DNA of 64,000 nt from Streptomyces sp. T12 (GTDB lineage Bacteria; Actinomycetota; Actinomycetes; Streptomycetales; Streptomycetaceae): positions 11,015,001 through 11,079,000 of the forward strand of contig NZ_CP117866.1 of NCBI RefSeq assembly GCF_028736035.1. Reading direction: 5' to 3'. The translations under genes and the position numbers were made by a program. The first letter of the stretch is position 1. Every line of letters starts with the position of its first letter. The notes under the pieces were generated by a model. The model was not told the DNA's origin. It did no database searches and saw only the letters and a list, made by a program, of their open reading frames with translations. Shown piece by piece: positions 57,658 to 64,000 of this stretch.

Positions 57658-59865
57658 TCAGGGCGACAACCACACCGTCGCGAGCGGAGGAAGCGTGAGC
57701 CGAATGTGCCCGTCCTCCGGCTTGAGGGGGTCGGGGTTGGTGACGTCGCTGCCGCCGTAGTGCGCGGCGTCGGTGTTGAGGGTCTCCTGCCAGGCGTCGA
57801 TGTGGTCCGGCACCCAGAGGCGGTAGTCGTGACGGACGACGGGGGAGAAGTTGGAGACGGCGAGCAGGACGTCGCCGTCGGCGCCGAACCGGAGGAAGGC
57901 GAAGACGTTGTCCTCGGCGGCGTCGCCGAGCACCCATTGGAAGCCGGCGGGGTCGGTGTCCCGCTCCCACAGGGCAGGCGTCGCCCGGTAGAAGGTGTTG
58001 AGGTCACGGACCAGCTCCTGCACGCCCCGATGGTCACCCGCGGACGCGTACCCGGGATCCAGCAGCCACCACTCGGGGCCGTGCGCCTGCGACCACTCCG
58101 CGCCCTGCGCGAACTCCTGGCCCATGAAGAGGAGCTGCTTGCCGGGGTGGGCCCACATGTAGGCCAGGTACGCCCGGTGGTTGGCGCGTCGCTGCCACCA
58201 GTCACCGGGCATCTTGGAGACCAGCGCCTGCTTGCCGTGCACCACCTCGTCGTGGGAGATGGGCAGGACGTAGTTCTCGCTGTAGGCGTACACCATCGAG
58301 AAGGTCATCTCGTTGTGGTGGTACTTGCGGTGCACCGGCTCCTTGGCGATGTACTGCAGCGAGTCGTGCATCCAGCCCATGTTCCACTTCAGCCCGAACC
58401 CCAGCCCGCCGCTGTCGGTCGGCCGGGTCACCCCGCCCCAGGCGGTCGACTCCTCCGCGATCGTGACGACTCCCGGGTTGCGCCGGTACACGGTCGCGTT
58501 CATCTCCTGCAGGAACGCCATCGCGTCCAGGTCCTCCCGGCCGCCGAAGACGTTCGGCGCCCACTGCCCGGAGTCCCGCGAGTAGTCGAGGTAGAGCATG
58601 GAGGCGACGGCGTCCACCCGGAGCCCGTCGATGTGGAACTCCTCGCACCAGTAGGTGGCGTTGGCGACGAGGAAGTTGCGCACCTCGGTACGTCCGTAGT
58701 CGAACTCGAACGTCCCCCAGTCCGGATGCTCGGCACGCCGCGAGTCTCCGGGCTCGTACAGCGGGTCCCCGTCGAACCGGGCCAGCGCCCAGTCGTCCTT
58801 GGGGAAATGGGCCGGCACCCAGTCCACGATCACGCCGATGCCGGCCTGGTGCAGGGCGTCCACCAGGTACTTGAAGTCGTCGGGCGTCCCGAGCCGCGCG
58901 GTCGGCGCGTAGAAACCGGTGACCTGATAGCCCCAGGACCCGGCGAAGGGGTGCTGCGCGACCGGCATGAACTCGACATGGGTGAAACCGAGGTCGCGGA
59001 CGTACGCGGGCAGTTCCTCGGCGAGCCCGCGGTACGTCAGACCCGGCCGCCACGACGGGAGGTGAACCTCGTACACCGAGAAGGGGGCCTGGTGCACCGG
59101 GACGTCACCCCGGTGCGCCATCCACCTCTCGTCGCCCCACTCGTAGTGCGAGGCGTGCACGATCGACGCCGTGTCGGGCGGGACCTCCGCGCAGCGCGCC
59201 ATCGGGTCGGCCTTGAGGAAGCGGTGGCCGTACCGTGAGGTGATCTCGAACTTGTACCGGGTGCCCTCGCCGATGCCCGGCAGGAACAGCTCCCACACCC
59301 CGGACGCACCGAGGGACCGCATGGGGAACGCTGTCCCGTCCCAGCAGGTGAAGTCCCCGGCGACCCGCACGCCCCGCGCGTTGGGCGCCCAGACCGTGAA
59401 GCGGGTGCCGGTCACGCCCTGGTGGGTCATCGGCTCGGCGCCGAGCGCCTTCCACAGCTCCTCGTGCCGGCCCTCGCGGATGAGGTGGAGGTCGAGCTCG
59501 CCGAGGGCGGGCACAAAGCGGTACGGGTCGTGGACCTCGCGCTCGTCGGCCCCGCTCTCCTCGTACGAGACCAGCAGCGTGTACGCGGGGATCGCGTCCA
59601 GCGGCAGTACGCAGGAGAAGAGGCCGTCGCCCTCCGAGACGAGCGAGGTGCGCTCGCCGTCGACCACGGCGCTCACCGCACGCGCGAACGGGCGCAGTGC
59701 CCGCACGGCGATCCCGCCCGGGACGGGATGCGCGCCGAGCAGCGCGTGCGGATCGTGGTGGGCGCCCGACAGCAGGCGCTCACGGTCGGCCGGGTCCAGG
59801 GGAGGCGCGGCGGCGTGCCGGCCCGGTCCGGCCGATTCGGGGCGCGAGGTCTCGTGCAGGGCCAT
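57658..59865 (-). CDS. glgB: 1,4-alpha-glucan branching enzyme GlgB
   Basis: A 735-residue GH13 branching enzyme: an N-terminal CBM48 region (about 25-225), (beta/alpha)8 catalytic domain (about 240-600) and C-terminal beta domain. Catalytic sites: nucleophile Asp in [17 protein letters not shown], acid/base Glu in [10 protein letters not shown], and the transition-state Asp in [12 protein letters not shown]. It introduces alpha-1,6 branches into the linear alpha-1,4-glucan made by GlgE. The ATG at 59865 is 4 nt from the maltokinase stop, so the two are tightly linked. Last gene of the glgE-treS-mak-glgB operon; 141 bp gap to the acyl-CoA ligase. Confidence 0.97.
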   Translation of the reverse strand: MALHETSRPESAGPGRHAAAPPLDPADRERLLSGAHHDPHALLGAHPVPGGIAVRALRPFARAVSAVVDGERTSLVSEGDGLFSCVLPLDAIPAYTLLVSYEESGADEREVHDPYRFVPALGELDLHLIREGRHEELWKALGAEPMTHQGVTGTRFTVWAPNARGVRVAGDFTCWDGTAFPMRSLGASGVWELFLPGIGEGTRYKFEITSRYGHRFLKADPMARCAEVPPDTASIVHASHYEWGDERWMAHRGDVPVHQAPFSVYEVHLPSWRPGLTYRGLAEELPAYVRDLGFTHVEFMPVAQHPFAGSWGYQVTGFYAPTARLGTPDDFKYLVDALHQAGIGVIVDWVPAHFPKDDWALARFDGDPLYEPGDSRRAEHPDWGTFEFDYGRTEVRNFLVANATYWCEEFHIDGLRVDAVASMLYLDYSRDSGQWAPNVFGGREDLDAMAFLQEMNATVYRRNPGVVTIAEESTAWGGVTRPTDSGGLGFGLKWNMGWMHDSLQYIAKEPVHRKYHHNEMTFSMVYAYSENYVLPISHDEVVHGKQALVSKMPGDWWQRRANHRAYLAYMWAHPGKQLLFMGQEFAQGAEWSQAHGPEWWLLDPGYASAGDHRGVQELVRDLNTFYRATPALWERDTDPAGFQWVLGDAAEDNVFAFLRFGADGDVLLAVSNFSPVVRHDYRLWVPDHIDAWQETLNTDAAHYGGSDVTNPDPLKPEDGHIRLTLPPLATVWLSP

Positions 59866-59869
59866 GGGG

Positions 59870-61231
59870 TCAGGCTCCTCTCACGGCGAGGCGTTCGATC
59901 GCCGCCATCGGTACGGGCAACCAGTCGGGTCGGTGCCGGGCCTCGTACAGCACCTCGTACACGGCGCGGTCGGTCTCATACGCACGCAGCAAGCCGTGCT
60001 TCTTGCGCGGGTCCCACCCGGCGAGGGCGGCATAGCCCGCGCAGTAGGCCTCCCGGCAGCGGCGCGCCCACTCCGGACGCCACGGGCGGCGCTGGCGGGC
60101 GGCGTAGTCGAAGGAGCGGAGCATGCCGGCGATGTCCCGCACCGGCGAGTGGAGGCCGCGCCGCTCGGCGAGCGGGCGGGACGGCTCGCCCTCGAAGTCG
60201 ATGACGAACCATTCACGGCCGGCCCGCAGCACCTGTCCCAGGTGCAGGTCGCCGTGGATGCGCTGGGCGGGCGGCCCGGGATCGCAGCTGGCGAGGGCGC
60301 CGAAGGCGGTGCGCAGGCCGGGGACGTAGGGCTGCAGCGCGGGGACGAAGTGCGCGGCGATCTCCAGGCGCTCCGTCATCGCCGTCGCCGTACGCCCGTT
60401 CTCGCCGTGGGCCCGGGAGGGGAAGGCCGAGGCCAGCGCCAGATGCACTTCCGCCGTCGCCCGCCCCAACTGACGGGCCTCCGCGGTGAAGTCGCCACCG
60501 GAGGCCAGCGCGTCCAGCGCCAGCGTCCAGCCGTCGGAGGCGTCCCGCAGGAACGGCTGCAGCACACCGAGCGTCGCCTCCCAGGGATGCGTCGTGCGGA
60601 ACCAGGCCACGGGGGCCGGTACGCGACGGCAGCCCTGCTCGGCCAGCGCGCCGGACAGCTCCAGGTCGGGGTTGACGCCCGGCTGGATGCGCCGGAAGAG
60701 CTTGAGGATGTACGTGTCGCCGTACACCAGCGAGGAGTTGGACTGCTCCGCGTCCAGCAGCCGCGGCACGAGAGCCGCCGGCACCGACACGGACGGGTCC
60801 GCCTCGAAGCGCAGCGGGCCGGCCGCGCCCGGATGCCGCAGCCGCTCCAGCAGCAGCTGGGCCGACCGCGGGTCCTGCAACGCGTCGAAGACCGTCAGAC
60901 CGGCCAACGGCCCTTCCTCCGCACGCCCGATGAGCGCCCGGCCGAGCCGCGGTGACAGATGCTGCCGTACGCCGAGCAGCAGCTGGTAGCAGTCACCGGC
61001 CGGGGGCGCACCACCGGGGGCGGGGACCCCCGCGTGACCGGCGTGCACCAGCAGATGCAGACAGCCCGGGAACAGCTCCGTCATGGAGAGCAGCGCCAGG
61101 TCCGTGACGGGCCGGTCCTTGCCCGCGAACCAGCGCTGCCGTGGCAGCCACTCGCGCAGCAGCCCGGCGAGCGAGGCCATGGGGCTCGCGTCGACCGTAC
61201 GGCTCGGTCGGGGAGATGCGGTCTTCTGCAT
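59870..61231 (-). CDS. mak: Maltokinase (maltose 1-kinase)
   Basis: A 453-residue kinase (also called Pep2) that phosphorylates maltose at the anomeric carbon with ATP to give maltose-1-phosphate for GlgE. The aminoglycoside-phosphotransferase-like active site is present: [11 protein letters not shown] (catalytic Asp and Asn-equivalent Gln region, about 312-322) and [12 protein letters not shown] (metal-binding Asp, about 331-342). The N-terminal cap region ([17 protein letters not shown]) is characteristic of maltokinases. The ATG at 61231 ([10 protein letters not shown]) follows AAGGACGGG; a GTG-type start at 61276 is less likely. Third gene of the operon, 41 bp after treS. Confidence 0.95.
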   Translation of the reverse strand: MQKTASPRPSRTVDASPMASLAGLLREWLPRQRWFAGKDRPVTDLALLSMTELFPGCLHLLVHAGHAGVPAPGGAPPAGDCYQLLLGVRQHLSPRLGRALIGRAEEGPLAGLTVFDALQDPRSAQLLLERLRHPGAAGPLRFEADPSVSVPAALVPRLLDAEQSNSSLVYGDTYILKLFRRIQPGVNPDLELSGALAEQGCRRVPAPVAWFRTTHPWEATLGVLQPFLRDASDGWTLALDALASGGDFTAEARQLGRATAEVHLALASAFPSRAHGENGRTATAMTERLEIAAHFVPALQPYVPGLRTAFGALASCDPGPPAQRIHGDLHLGQVLRAGREWFVIDFEGEPSRPLAERRGLHSPVRDIAGMLRSFDYAARQRRPWRPEWARRCREAYCAGYAALAGWDPRKKHGLLRAYETDRAVYEVLYEARHRPDWLPVPMAAIERLAVRGA

Positions 61232-61272
61232 GGTGACCCGTCCTTTCCTCGGCACACGCTCGAAGCTCACGC

Positions 61273-62987
<1,715 letters not shown>

Positions 62988-62991
<4 letters not shown>

Positions 62992-64000
62992 GACGCGGGG
63001 GACCCTCCGATCTGCGGTGCTGATGCCTGGACGTGGAGCACGTGCGCGGGCGCCCTGCCGGGCTCCAGACGTACGTAGTTGGTCCTGCCCCAGCGATAGG
63101 TCTCACCCGTCAGTTCGTCGTGCACGGACAGGGAGGCATCCCAGTCCAGGCCGAGTTGCGGCATGTCCAACGAGACCGTGGCCTCCTGGGTGTGGTGAGG
63201 ATCAAGGTTGGCGATCACCAGAACGGTGTCCGGGCCCGTGCGTTTGCTGTACGCGATGAGCGCGTCGTTGTCGGTCCGGTGGAAGCGGAGGTTCCGTAGC
63301 CGGTGGAGGGCGGGGTGGCTTCTTCGGACCGCGTTGAGCTGGGTGATCAGGGGGGCGATGGTGCGGCCCTCGCGTGCGGCGGCTTCCCAGTCGCGGCGCC
63401 GTAGCTGGTACTTCTCCGAGTGGAGGTATTCCTCGCTGCCGTTGCGCAGGGGGGTGTTCTCGCACAGTTCGTAGCCGCTGTAGATGCCCCAGGTGGGGGA
63501 GAGGGTGGCGGCCAGTACGGCGCGCAGCTCGAAGGCGGGGCGGCCGCCGTGCTGGAGGAACTCGTGCAGGATGTCGGGGGTGTTGGCGAAGAAGTTCGGC
63601 CGCATGTAGGAGGCCGCCTCGCCGGAGAGTTCGGTGAGGTACTCGGTGAGTTCCTGCTTGGTGTTGCGCCAGGTGAAGTAGGTGTAGGACTGCTGGAAGC
63701 CGATCTGGGCGAGGGTGTGCATCATCGCCGGGCGGGTGAATGCCTCGGCCAGGAAGATCACGTCCGGGTCGGTGCGGTTGATGTCGGCGATGACCTGCTG
63801 CCAGAACACGACCGGTTTGGTGTGCGGGTTGTCCACGCGGAAGATCCGCACGCCGTGGGCCATCCAGTGCCGCAGGACGCGCAGGGTCTCGGTGATCAGG
63901 CCGTCCAGGTCGGCGTCGAAGGCGAGGGGGTAGATGTCCTGGTACTTCTTCGGCGGGTTCTCGGCGTAGGCGATGGTGCCGTCGGGGCGGTGGTGGAACC
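62988..64000 (-). CDS. glgE: Alpha-1,4-glucan:maltose-1-phosphate maltosyltransferase GlgE (C-terminal part)
   Basis: The C-terminal 336 residues of GlgE, a GH13_3 enzyme that extends alpha-1,4-glucan with maltosyl units from maltose-1-phosphate. The gene continues beyond the right edge; the first complete codon starts at 63998. Catalytic nucleophile Asp is in [10 protein letters not shown] and the acid/base Glu in FLAEAFTRP, both conserved. The sequence from [16 protein letters not shown] onward and [18 protein letters not shown] is typical. Its stop overlaps the treS start by 4 nt, so it precedes treS in one transcript. The N-terminal domain and start are not in the window. Confidence 0.97.

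Noticed and set aside
57622..59238. 538-codon plus-strand ORF opposite glgB
   Set aside because: Antisense to a conserved GH13 gene with all catalytic residues; no domain in the plus frame.

Overview
The window is about 64 kb of very GC-rich DNA (third codon positions almost always G or C) with many GTG starts. It carries a melC tyrosinase operon, a WhiB-like protein, a glgE-treS-maltokinase-glgB cluster, LAL-type LuxR and ROK regulators, and several Tat-exported hydrolases. Together these point to the chromosome of a Streptomyces species. I see no rRNA, tRNA, CRISPR, prophage, transposase or resistance island; apart from small palindromic repeats it looks like ordinary chromosome.

Left part (1-18.8 kb): the tail of an unknown gene; melC2/melC1 tyrosinase; a FAD monooxygenase; a covalent-flavin cholesterol-oxidase-like enzyme; an aldo/keto reductase; a small membrane protein (DUF6328-like); a conserved HTH protein of unknown role; an F420-type oxidoreductase; a serine hydrolase; a membrane pseudokinase; a threonine-dehydratase-like enzyme; a polyprenyl synthetase translationally coupled to a TPR protein behind a striking palindromic operator; an AIM24 protein next to a TerD-CAP-CAP fusion; and a DD-carboxypeptidase-like hydrolase.

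18.9-25.6 kb: a ROK regulator followed by GH27, GH95 and an SGNH-esterase lipoprotein, forming a likely glycan-utilisation locus. 25.6-32.1 kb, all on the minus strand: a response regulator fused to a thioredoxin-reductase-like flavoprotein, a cNMP-domain histidine kinase and a UBP-type zinc finger, joined by two 4-nt overlaps, with a LAL LuxR regulator 48 nt downstream. This is the most unusual signalling set in the window; the flavoprotein has lost its CxxC redox motif.

32.1-45.4 kb: VOC protein, universal stress protein, DUF4032 kinase-like protein, MBL hydrolase, a decayed acyltransferase broken at palindromic-repeat sequences, AlkB-like dioxygenase, TetR with two tandem palindromic operators plus a KstD-like flavoprotein, DUF488, an M1 peptidase, an L,D-transpeptidase lipoprotein, an OmpR-type two-component system and a WhiB-like protein.

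45.4-64 kb: a saccharopine-dehydrogenase-like enzyme with 9-bp tandem repeats in its leader, a TetR regulator, a LysG/LysE-type divergent pair, an MFS exporter, a single-domain cNMP protein, a FUSC membrane protein, a type-II NADH dehydrogenase, an acyl-CoA synthetase, and the GlgE-pathway operon (glgE, treS, mak, glgB), which turns trehalose into branched alpha-1,4-glucan through maltose-1-phosphate. glgE runs off the right edge.

All calls come from reading the translations and motifs; no database search was run.
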